From Aplectana chamaeleonis (Eukaryota; Nematoda; Chromadorea; Rhabditida; Cosmocercidae): 64,000 bases of DNA. The translations under genes and the position numbers were made by a program. How positions within the stretch are numbered: the stretch's first letter is position 1; each line of letters begins with the position of its first letter. The notes beneath the pieces are model-generated. The model was not told where the DNA came from, made no database searches, and saw only the letters and a program-made list of their open reading frames with translations. The DNA lies in assembly GCA_029168955.1 (NCBI GenBank), contig JAPDOI010000210.1:1064001-1128000 (forward strand), written 5' to 3'. Shown here piece by piece: positions 46,381-58,300 of this stretch.

Positions 46381-49300
46381 GTGAGCTGGACAGGTTTAAT
46401 TTGCTGATTTTAGCATTGAGCTCAGTCATGCTGAGGTTGCCCGTCTACTGAAAAGAATGTGGCTGAATTAGGGCTTTAAAAAGCCAGAAAATCCATTTTC
46501 TTGAAGGATTTCCAGCTGTTTTTTACGTCGCTCACGTAACTTAGTTTCAGTTTCGCTTCAATATGGCTATATCGGCAGCGAAATGGACGCATCTGCCAAA
46601 AGAAGCTCGAAAACTGGCTCCCGTCTGCATTCAGACACAACTGCCGGAGCTCAGCGAGACAAGGTTGACCTTATGACTAATTATGAAATGAGAATACTAG
46701 AACTAAAGTGATTGCGTGCCGAACATGTGAGGTGGCCCCGTTACGAATGAAAAACGATCTAAATCGTTCGTTGCTGATTTTTGAAGGTCGAAATTCTCCC
46801 ATTTCCTCTTCACTTTCTTTTTTTTTCTTGCTATCCCCATTTTTTTCTAATATGTTCATCTGGTAACTTTTTATTGTTGTTAAAGGAACAGGACACCCAA
46901 AAAATTAATTTTCAGATTCCATGCTTATCTTGGAGAGAGTCACACGCTGATCACAGTGGTATCCCTGAAATCGTCCAAAACTCCCTTTGAAGAGAGTTAT
47001 GGCTCTTCAAGGATGCCTAGATTTTGAGGGTGAAAAATTGGTGGACGAGTTGTCTCAGACCTGTATTTCTCTTCATTCGCAATCGTTGCGTGAGAGAAAG
47101 CCAGGATAAGGAGGCAGTCCGGTAGTGGACTGAAGAACGACGACTTGTTGGAATTCATCCATCCATCGAGCCGCTATCGAGTTCGAAAATCTGTTAAGCC
47201 TAGTTTTGACTGCATCGCTGCTGTTTTTCATCGCAGCGATTTCGCACCCACTGCTTCAGCGATGTAGCATCGGCCGCGATTCTGTTCATAGTGCATAGGC
47301 CCGCGGATGATAGAAGAAATTCAATCAATCAGTGAAATTAATGGCTGGTATTCATCAATAACGCGTTTCAACTCGAAAACACTGATCAGTCATGTGAAAG
47401 GATCAACGTTCATCAGACGAAACGTGTCATTCGCTGACAATCGCTCCATCGCTGCCATTTTGGCCGCGATGGAGCGATGGTCAGCGACCATTGAGAATCG
47501 CTCTTCAAGCAGCGAAGCAGTAAAACATAGGATTTCGTCGCCGCGACTCAGCGATGTAGGACGTTTGCCACGAAGCGATCACAATTGGAGCGGCTTTCCA
47601 TTACGCGCGATGAAGAAGGAACAGTTGTCTCTCGCATGGCCGGAGCGACCACCTGCAGTCTAAACTAGGCTTTAGGTGGTCGGGCCTATGGTGGTGAGCG
47701 AAGGGGGTCGGGCCTGTGGTGGTCGCTTACATCTCGCTTATTTGGAGGAATTGAGATCTGGCATCTGGCATGTGTTATACAGGAGGGGTCTTCTACACAT
47801 CTACATGAAAATCTCAAATTTCATATCTGAGGGTGTACTGTGCCTTTAACGTGCGAATCCTGAAAATATAAAACGATTCGGTCCAAAACTTACCAAGATT
47901 ACTATACGAACAATTGATAAGAGGAAGAAAGTGAATTGATGAGAAAGAACGCAAAGGAGAGAGGTCAGAAAGACGAATCGAATCAATGTTGGTCATGGGA
48001 AAATCAGCAGTGGTATCGATCGTTTTTTTTTTTGTAGTAGCGGGTTACCCCACACTCGACGCACGCGCGCTCCTAGTTGCGACGCGGCTTACCCCAATCC
48101 AGAGACTAAAGATATGTTCATGAAATGCACTGTTTTTTTGTAACTTGCATCCGATTCATTCAGATTAACTGCAAAAGTCGTTCTTTTCTGTTTCAACCTA
48201 CCTGAAAGGCCGGGATCATACTCCCCATGACCAGTGAAGGCGACAGTGCATGACAGGCATATCGATTTTTAGTCGATATTGATGATAAACCTTGTGTCGC
48301 GTCGCTCGTTGCTGGAAGTATGATCCCGGCCAAAAGCTCATGTTTAGGAGTATTTGAACCTAAAAGACTAACAAAAGGAATTCGAAATTTTCAGGGTGTC
48401 TCTGAATCTGAATCATTTCTAACAACTTTCTGCTTGCGAACATTCTGTTCCAAATCGGCAACATATTTGCCGTCGCATAAACGCTATAATGAGTTTCGAT
48501 TAAAAACCTTCTCTTCGGCTTTTCTTGAGGCCTTAGGCTAGTGGTGCAAGAGAGAAAACCCCGTTCTGCAGCCTCCCAAAATGAGTTGGATCCAGTATAT
48601 ACTATTTATGCCTGATCGTGGTCTTGGTGGTGAAACCGTCGTTGATAGTCCAGCTTTATCTCGAAATCCTGGTCTACACTTAAACCGGCGTCAGCCCTGC
48701 GGTCGTTAACTATCCACCCGGTAATGGCTGTCACGATCAATCTTCCTCATTTCAGGGCTTTCAAGCAGATGTCAGCTCAACGATTCGACTATGTGCATCG
48801 GTTACTTCCAAAGTTGAAAGTTCAATCAGAAGATTGCTTGTATATGAATATTTTTGTGCCGGAACGGTTAGGTGAGTTGGAGGATCTGAGTCTGCTTGGC
48901 ACAAACTTGAGAAAGAGAAGTTCTTGAAAACAGAACGTAAGAAATTTGAAGTATAATGAGAATTCGAGCCCTATTTCAATTTTTCTGTTTGGGATTGCAA
49001 ACTTTATCCCACCCAAACAGTGCTTAGGGGTGTTATTTAGTGTGTTGAATACGGACATGAGGTCTGTTTCCGATTATTCAGAAGATTGCGGTAGGTGGGT
49101 ACCAGGGATGAGCAGAGTTCCGCGTTTCGCGTCCCGAAACCCGCAGTTTCGCGCATTTTTGGCATTCCGCGTTCCGCATTCCGAAAACCGCAAAAACGCT
49201 GCTGAACGCGAAAATACCGGGTTCTCTGGAAGGAAGAAAACAGTAGAATATTTCTGAATTTTTCCGCGTTTCGCGTTCCGAAAACCGTATTTCCGCGCTT

Positions 49301-52300
49301 TTTCAGTCGTTTCGCGCCCGATTTCCGAAACCCGAAAAAAATTTCTCTTCCGAAACCCGAGAACCGATTTCCGGAATTCCATATTTTTGTTCCGCTCATC
49401 CCTGGTGGGCAGTAGTCAGGTTAGAGTAATTGAATTTACTGATTTTTTATCTAGGGTGGTTCTTTGGGGGTGAAGATCACGAATCCGTGACTTGCTTTCC
49501 GATTTCCGAGAGATTAATTTGTTACTGTGACCAAACGCCATCAAAACCACTATTAATTTCTGTGAACCTTCTCATATCGAGGGAGGTCAATTGGATTAGT
49601 GATCAGCACTTTGGGGAACCCCGTAGGTGAAATTTGAACTGAATTTGAGATATCGATATACTTTTACCTACATGAGCACAGTACCCTACCGTAACCTCTT
49701 GTAGCACCAGAAACTGATAGAATATTTAGCACCCGAGAAAAATCTATAGGCGACGTTATGGAGGAAAAAATTCTATAGTCGAGAAAGTGGAATAGTATCG
49801 AAATTATTCCATATTTTCGTCATGATTTTTTAGATTATGTGTGGAATGTATTGAACAATAACTGAAAAAATTGAAGCGAAAGCCTTTCCAATCAGTTTTC
49901 GATGTGAGAACGCCGGCAGAGTTTGTATAGGGGTTTAGATAGTATCAGCGACCGGCGAGTGGTCGCCGAGCGTCAAGGGGTCTGCGGAGTTGCACCGACC
50001 GGCGACTGGTCGCCGAGCGTCAGCCTTGACGCGGCGACAAAAGTGTTTTAGGAAATTATCGTCGCCGCGTCGGTTGCCGCTCGCTGGCAGTGACGCAGGG
50101 CCGTCGCGGCGTTGAAAAACTCTGTGGTGCCCCCTCTTCGCCCTTCACGCTGCGTAGGTCGCCCTCGTCGCCGAATGTGATCGATAATGCATCACCCACC
50201 ATTGTTTGTCACTGCGATCAACGCGGCGACTTGAACTCTGCAGACCCCTTCAGTCTTAACGTTGCGACAAAAATGTTTCCAATAATTACCGTGGCTTTGT
50301 CGGTTGCTGCACTCTGACAGTGAGAGTCGTTTATACTTTAGCCGCCAAGCGGCGCAGCGAAGTGCAATCTCATGATGTTCATCACGCGGCACGTTGCAGG
50401 ATCAATATTATAGAATTGCACTTCGTCGCCTCGCTCGGCGGCGGAAGTATAAACGGACCCTAATTTTGATCGAGTGGCGTGGTACGATCAACATTATGAA
50501 ATTACACAGATCGACGCGCCTCTAGATGGTTAGAGTGTAAACGACGCCTGACACAGGGCCGTTACGGCGTCAAAACACTATGCAGCTCACCCTTCTCGCC
50601 TCCCACTCCGCGTCGGTCGCCGCTGTCGCCCGATGTTATCAATATTGCATCCCCCAGTGTTCCTAGTCGCTGCGACCAACGCTGTTACTTCAACTCTGCA
50701 GACCTTCATATCACACAGTAGAAGTGAGCGCCCAGTAGACAATACACTACACAAATAGGAAGAACATGGTTTTTAAAGTTATGGGATTTGTGTGACCTTA
50801 CATTTTCTATTACCCTTTACTGCTTCCATTTTCTCTTATCCAATCATTGCATAGTCTGTATCTTATCTCTAAAATGCCGCGTTGCAGCTTTTATCTTGCT
50901 ATTTTGGGGGCGAAGCGAATGTTTACTTGCTTATATCATTATGTTTTCTCAAAAACAACCGCTCAACTTATATGATAAAGCTATCATAGCAGCATCGCGG
51001 CTTCCCTACATTAGGTGATTGACGACACCCCTCTGAAACAACATCAACTGTTTGGAGATCTCGTTCGCGTCTTCAGCTCGCAATGCGAAAACGTTTGCAG
51101 ACTTAGTATATCCCATGCTCAGACATTGAGGCGGACATATCGCGCACAAAAAATGGCGAATGGTATTCACCGCGCTTAGGAATCGTTTGGACCGCGATCA
51201 AAAGTCCAATTAGAACTCACCGCGCAGAAGCTCGTGCAAATGACGCGCTCAGAGCGACTGCACGCCGGTGCTCGCGATACAACCGCTTCGACATCCGGTC
51301 GGATCGCGCGCGAACTCAGCAATAGGACTTATGTCGCGCTAAATTCGGACTGACCGCGTTTAAGCGTGAGGTGGTGTATGTGTGGTGTGTTCTGGATTGA
51401 CTTGCGTCTCAAATCACGCGCAAAGTTTGAATTTGAAATTGCACGCTTCGTCGTGGCGAAGTTCGTGGGTTTCGTTTCGTCTCAGACATTCGCCGGGTCT
51501 GACCCCAGTTCGAACGGGGTCCATCCCCAGATTTCTGTCGGGTCGGACCCTTTAGCATTGTTCCTCCACATAGTCCCAAATGAGAGGACATAAGGGGAGA
51601 ATAAATTTAAGTCTCCCCCCACGTCGTCTCTGTTGGAAGAAGTAAGGGGCGAGAACGGAATAGGGTTTGACCCGACAGAACTCTGCGGTCGGACCCGTTG
51701 AGTTTCTGAGAAGAGATAACAGTCGAATGATCGATCCACGTGGATATAAGGAGTTGTTCTAATCGTGTGAGAAGTGATGCGCTTGTACATAGACCGGGGT
51801 TCGACCCGACAGAAATCTGCGGTCGGACCCGTTGAGTTTCTGAGGTTCTGTATTTCATCACTGATCTTCTCTAATTCATGTTCAAGGCGTAATCGTCCAT
51901 GTTGTTCTTTGCGATAACAACAGTTACATGAAGTCTCAGGCAATGAGGCGGCCTTAACGCTAACAGAAGTTGTCGAATAGTACTTACCGCGCTCAGGAAC
52001 CGTTTCTACTGCGAGCGAAAATCCAAGTAGAACTGACCACGGATAAGTTGCTTCTGCTCGACATCTTCGCGCTGTGCGTCCGATAGAAGTGCGGTCTTAT
52101 CGCGCGCAGCTACTGGTAAGTAGAACTTACCACGACCATGAATCGTTTCTATGGGGTCGTTTATACTTCCGCCGCGGAGCGGCGCGGCGAAGTGCTTTTC
52201 AACCATATCGATCACGCGGTGCCGCGCCGTGGCACCTCAGTCCGCTTAAAGTTCATCTGCATAAATTTTGTAAAAGTCGCCGCACGCGGCCGCTGCTTCG

Positions 52301-55300
52301 TTGCTGCCGCGCCGCCTGAGATGAGCAGGCGGCTCGGCGGCCGCTCGGCGGCGATGGTGTCAAAAAGAAGGAAAATCTTCCAGAAATGAAAACGATAAGT
52401 CGGTGTGAGTAGAGTTAAGTCTAGTATGTCATATTGAGTTCTATAATATAGAGCCTAGGGAGGCACAGTTAGATGCCAGGTAAAACTAATTGAAGCCCAT
52501 AAATTTATCACATACTCTTAATAATATTTTTGAAAATTCGGATTCGGTGCAGTTTTTTTAGTTTTCATTGTGCAGTTTAGTTTTAGACATTAGACCCTTA
52601 ATCTGGAATGAATCAATAATCCGAACACGGCAATTCAAAGAGTCATATTGACTTGAATTTTCGAGAGTTCATAAAGCAGATTTTTAAGTGACTCGGCACT
52701 TTCGAAGAACTGTTCGATGATTGCTCCAGCTGAATATTCAGATATTCATTTTATTGGTCAAATGATTGGATTTCCCCTGGAATTATTGGGATATTCGAGA
52801 GCAGTTTAATTTTTTGCAATCGCCTATTCGGGCATCGTCCCTTTCAATCCGTCCAGTATTAATGTTTATATTTCTGCATTGGCCGAACATCTGAAAAACC
52901 GAATAGCTCGTTTGTTAATGAGTCTAATACATGTTCGATGAGCTGCGAAATTCAGTGACTCAACTATTCAGAAAAGCAAAGTCGAATTCTAGAGAAACGT
53001 CGACCTACATATAACACTTAATTAGGATATTAATTTTAAAGGCCGAGGGTTGTTCCAAAATGCTGTGTGAGTGGAAAGTTGAGTCTAAATCTACTTCGAA
53101 TTCAACTTGACCAAGATAGCAGTCGTGCGCCGCCGCCCCCATTTGACGTGGCCCGTTTATAGAGTAAGGCGGCGCGATTGCTTGAGCGGTGCGGCGCGCC
53201 GCACCGCCCCGTTTTTTGCCGCGCCGCTTGGCGGCGGAAGTATAAACGACCCCTATCGCGTACAACAATGTAATTAGGACTGATCGCGAACCACCTGCAT
53301 CGTATTCCGGCTGGTCGCGAGCAGCGACACATACCGGACTGACCGCGACGGACCCGCCTCAACTACGATGCACTGTTCTGTGTAGTAAAACGAGATCGTC
53401 GCCGGTTCAATTACCCATCTGTGAGGTGCATCTAGTTCCTTCTTGGTTGCACTAGCGGGAGGACACTCTATCCCTACCAGATAGAGGGCGTAACGCCCGC
53501 AGGTGCTTAATTTTGGTCACAGGCTCCACCTGGTGGTAAAATAATTGATAACTAAGTTAGACATATTTTTTGTGTTCGGTTATTTTTTTGTCCAGGCGTA
53601 CTGATCGCGGGCCCATTTTAAGCTGACCGCGCGCAAAAACAGCGGGCTGATTGTCGTTGACTCCGCGTTCGTTCCTATTCGGCGTCGCGATGAGTCCACC
53701 CAATTGCAAGAGTTGTACGGTTATTGGTAATTCTCCACCCTAGTTGTCCGATTGCTTCCAGTACTATGTTTTCTATGGTGAATCTGAATCAGGGGCTGAC
53801 CGCGTGCTCTTTTAGTGTTGACCGCACTCTAAAGACGGGTTGATCGCCTCCAAACGCCGGGTTGAGCGCCCTCAAATACCGGGTTGATCGCTGCTGACTC
53901 CGCATGTGCTCCTATTGTGCGTCGCGATAAGTCCGTCCCAATGTCTGAGTAGGCGATTCGGGGACCAACTATTCCCTGCTCTTGTCGCAGTGCTTAGCAT
54001 TGACGGTTGGTAAGAAGTTGTCGATAAGCCCGAATGAGCAGAACCAGTATAAACGGAGTCATACTCCACCAATGACTGTCTTATACAGTCCGTTGCATAA
54101 TTATAGGGACACCCATTTTCGCGAATACTGTTTTTGAACATATCTTGGCCTGAGCTTGGCAAAACTTGATGAAACTTTAACATGTTATAGGGAACATTTT
54201 CTGAAGAAATGGCCCTCATTTGGTTTAATGCCACAAAATTGGAAATAAACTCCGTTTTCAAAAATTGTACATCCAAAACCCAAGCTAGAGTGTAAGTAAG
54301 GCGAGGTTTGTGACACCCTATAACATGTTAAAGTTTCATCAAGTTTTGCAGAGCTCAGGCCAAGATACGTTCAAAAACAGTATTCGCGAAAATGGGTGTC
54401 CCTACAATTATGCATTGGACTGTATACCCAACAGATATGAAAGTGATTGCGTTTCACATGTACACAACAGTTGATGATGACCGAGACACTTTGTAATGGG
54501 GATGAAAATGTTTATTCAGAGAGCAACCAGTACTGCTTTCCAGTCTCTGTGACTCAATGTTACCTCCAATCTGACTTCACATCCTCGTCTTCAATTCGTA
54601 ATGCGAGAACGTCGGCAGAGTTAGTATATCCCATAGGCTGAGTGGGAGCCGACGTCTCTATGATCCTGTTGACAGATGTTATCCGCCTTGGCGACCTAAA
54701 AACACATCTAGTCGAGGAAAAAGGGCGTTTTGTCCCGTAGGGCGGGGCCTGGACGGGGCGCGAGCAGTGTGAGTGAGAGCAGATGTAATGCATTCTATAC
54801 AAGTTTTTGACGCTGGTTGAGTGAGTAATTTGTACTCCCTTATTAGAACCTTTCGAGTTGAACTTTGGCTGCGGCCTGTTCATTTTTTTAAATTTTGAAT
54901 GACTTTTTGAAAAAAAGACTTGACCAAGCACCCGAGTACAGAATAAATGAGTTATTACTCGAATCAGATACAAGCGGAACACCGGCTGGCTTCCACAAGT
55001 CAATGTATAGGCCCAATACACATTCAGAAGCCGGGACTTTCCTGAGCGGGGCGGGGACACTCAAGATTCAAGTCAGAAATGAAATGAACAACTGATCTAT
55101 AACGCTATCAATCTATTAGTAAGTATATCTGTAGACACTCAAACAGTAGGTGCGGGCGGATCGCTGGCTTTTGGCGGGCGGATCGGCATCCCCCCCGCCA
55201 ACCGCCAGCCAGTAGCCTGCTATCCGCCAGCCACTAGCCAGCGATCCGCCTGCCAGTAGCCAGCGATCCGCCCGCCACTAGCCAGCTGACGGCACGCCAC

Positions 55301-58300
55301 TAGCCGGCGATCCGTCCGCCAGTAGCCAGCGGTACGCCAGTCACTAGCCAGTAATCCGCCCGTCAGTAGCCAGCGATCCGCCCGTCACTAGCCAGCGGAC
55401 CGCACGCCACTAGCCAGCGATCTGCCCGTCAGTAGCCAGCGATACGCCCGTCAGTAGCCAGCGATCCGCCCGCCAGTAGCCAGCGATCCGCCCGCCAGTA
55501 GCCAGCGATCCGCCCGCCAGTAGCCAGCGATCCGCCCGCCACTAGCCAGCGATTAGTCCGCCAGTAGCCAGCGATACGCCCGCCACTGGCCAGCGATCCA
55601 CCCGCCAGTAGCCAGCAATCCGCCCTCGTTGCCACATATGGGTTATTCCGATGGTTTCCACCACGGTCTCCTTGTGCGGAACCACCCCCCCCTCTAGCCG
55701 TGGAGACCATCCCGTCAGCTGCCAAAAATTATTCTCGGGCTTCTGAGTGATCCTCCAAAGGTGACTCGAAGTTACCTTCCAGGATCGGCCTCGAGATGCC
55801 GAGTGAGCATTTGGGAAGATGGAGTGCCTTTCATACCTTTTGGTTTGTTCACTCTGAGCATGATACTGATACCGGAAAAGAAATCAACAATGATTGACAA
55901 GTTTCACCGTGTAAAATTTGAGCGGGCGGATCGTTGGCTATCAAACCAGTGGCGGGCGGTTCGCTGGCTCTCGAAGCCCTGGCGGGCGGATTGCTGGCAG
56001 TTTGAGGGCGGATCGCCGCTCCAGAGCTTGCCGGTGATCCGCCAGCTAGCGTGATCAACTTTCCCAGGTGTCGCTATCCGTCCTCCAAAACGCAGCGATG
56101 CGCCAGCGGAGACAACGAGAGGCAGCGATCCGCCCGGCGAGACCACGATTGGCAGCGATCCGCCCGCAACTTGCTGGCGTACCGCTCGCAGAGGCCTTGA
56201 TTGCCAGCGGTCAGTACGCACCTATTGTCTGAGTATTCATCAACAACAATGATTGATAGCAGCATCAAGCATTTTCATCCGGTTTTCCATTCATTCCTAT
56301 GTAATGGTTCATTTCATTTCTGACTTAAATCTTGAGTGCCCCCCCCCCGTTTAGGATAGTCCCCAGAAGCCTCTACGGTTCTGAGTGGCAGTCGAATAAG
56401 TGGCGTGTCCCACAGGGATTAATATACGCCCAGAACTATCCTTCAACACTAATTAATTCTTTTTGTAGCGAAAATCCGCTCGAGCTTCGAAAAAATCTGA
56501 ATCTTGAAAATCGAAAGAAAGATCCGTCGAAAAACCTAAAAAACACCTTGAAAACTTCAATCGGATCAGAACTATTCGCGCAGTTTTTTTTTTCGAACTT
56601 TTTTTTTGGATTTGGTGAACCACGTATTTGAATTAGGTATTTGTTGAACTGATTCTGGAATGCTACCTTTGGGAAATTTATTCATTTTTGAACCAGTCAT
56701 TTTGAGTGAATAGTTCCTGGTATCACTACTATATCAGACTCGAACGCTAACGTCGGACAGGGAACGAAATTCTCATGCCGTAAAATAGCGTGTTTTGGTG
56801 TGTCGACTGCGCCCAACACTACTCATTCCACGACATCATGGAGAAAAATTACAACAATGTTCTTTCAATTTGTCTTTACACACCGAAACTGATCCTAAAT
56901 TGGAAATGCTTTGTCGTTGCAATCTCCTTATACGTCAATTATCATGTAACTTAAGTTCTCGTCTAAGAGAAAGCAAGGAAGTCCAGGAATGAATTCTCCT
57001 AGGTAGCAAAAATTTCCATGATATCGTACAATGAGTAGTGTTGGACGCAATCGACACAGCAAAACATGCTATTTTACGGCATGAGAATATCGTTCCCTGT
57101 CCGACATTAGCGTTTGAGTCTATATCAGTCACAGAATTTAGCTGTGAGTAAAGTGTGTGAGTTACCCAGAGCGCAACTACTCCTCTTTGTCATTAGCACC
57201 TCATTTGCACCACGTCCAGACCCCACTTATGGGGACAAATAGCCTCGCTGGTTTCTAACCGCATGGTCCATTGGATCAGAATCCGATGACTGCTGCAAAA
57301 TGTGGCAACTGCTCGTATTCGACTCCACTCACCTCTTGTGCTTGGTGAGCAGCAGCAACTGCTGCTCTGAGCCTCTCCTGGTCGCCAGAGTTGTGCTTGG
57401 TGGTGGCGATTGTCGAGAGGTAGTCGACGTTTGATGAGCAGCACCAGAATGAACTAAGTCATAATACAGCATTCACTGACTTATATACCCTACGTACATA
57501 TATGATAGTGATAGTATTTCACGATACACAACAACAACAACTCAGATATGTCCAAGGCTTCGATCATATTTGGGCCATCGGCTTTGCTAGCCCGGTCGAT
57601 AATAATGAGGTGGGGTGGAAAAAACACCCGATGTGGCCGACCCGACCGGTGTTCACATCAGATAAGGTTGGAAATGAATGATATCCATGATATCGTTCCA
57701 AATAATTCATACAAATTCACCGCGTCAGCCACAGCTGGTCACACCGGGTGTTTTTTTGCAACCTCTATCGTCCATGTTTTTCATACGTACATATCGACCG
57801 GGTTGGCCACGGCGTTTCATCAACCAACTCTGACAGGGGCCTTAGACTCATTTATACTTCTTCGACCGACGTGGGACGTCTTGTTATCAAGTGTGATGAG
57901 CTAAGATAGATGAGATGTATAGGATGGGTAGATAGATATTCAACATTCAATAACGAGTTGTCCGACGTCGGTCAAAAAAAAAACTGTGAAGGGGCTAAAC
58001 GCTCGTCATGAATGCTTTATGCAAGAATTCTGCTACAATCTCTGGTCTCGTCCTAGAATCCCACCTGAAAGTCAGACGAACCGGTCATGTGACTTACATG
58101 TCTGATCAGCGGTTTGAGGCGCTATTCATACTCCTCAACGCAAGCGCGGCACGCGCTTGGCGCCCGCTTCGCCATAGCGGGGACGGCTGCAGCGGCTTTT
58201 TAATCATTTTCATTATTAATCTACTGTGCTTATCTGGGCCAAATTCCGGTCCGCAGTTGCGTCTCGACACGCTTTGCGGCCGCGCGCATTCGAGTGGGAA

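Larger units (their letters stand above)
46664..48755 (+). other. nlg-1 intron, 2.1 kb, with nested repeats
   Basis: Contains the dispersed repeat at 46,885-47,848, the 475-bp MITE nested inside it, and a 124-bp MITE at 48,208-48,331. Ends CTTCCTCATTTCAG. Confidence 0.8.
49929..50706. mobile_element. AGGGGTC-family MITE interrupted by two further insertions
   Basis: The outer copy begins AGGGGTTTAGATAGTATC and ends TTCAACTCTGCAGACCT. A second, nearly complete family member (49,976-50,249) sits inside it, and a different MITE with GTCGTTTATACTT ends starts at about 50,324. The host copy resumes after each, with GTCTTAACGTTGCGACAAAA and later GCCGTTACGGCGTCAAAAC. Confidence 0.75.
51070..54060. 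repeat. region tiled with CTGACCGCG motifs, split by later insertions
   Basis: GACTGACCGCG, ACTGATCGCG, GTTGATCGC and ACTCACCGCGC-like words recur through 51,140-51,370, 51,985-52,140, 53,275-53,350 and 53,600-53,950. The pieces are separated by the element at 52,153-53,253 and the putative SINE at 53.4 kb. A partial direct repeat (TTAGTATATCCCAT with flanks) occurs near 51,105 and 54,622. Confidence 0.5.

Noticed and set aside
51070..54660. LTR retrotransposon flanked by TTAGTATATCCCAT direct repeats
   Set aside because: The direct repeats are short (about 60 bases) and diverged. There is no reverse transcriptase frame, primer-binding site or polypurine tract between them.
55195..55625. CRISPR-like array of 22-bp repeats
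   Set aside because: The units are directly adjacent without unique spacers, and the genome is eukaryotic. It is a satellite.
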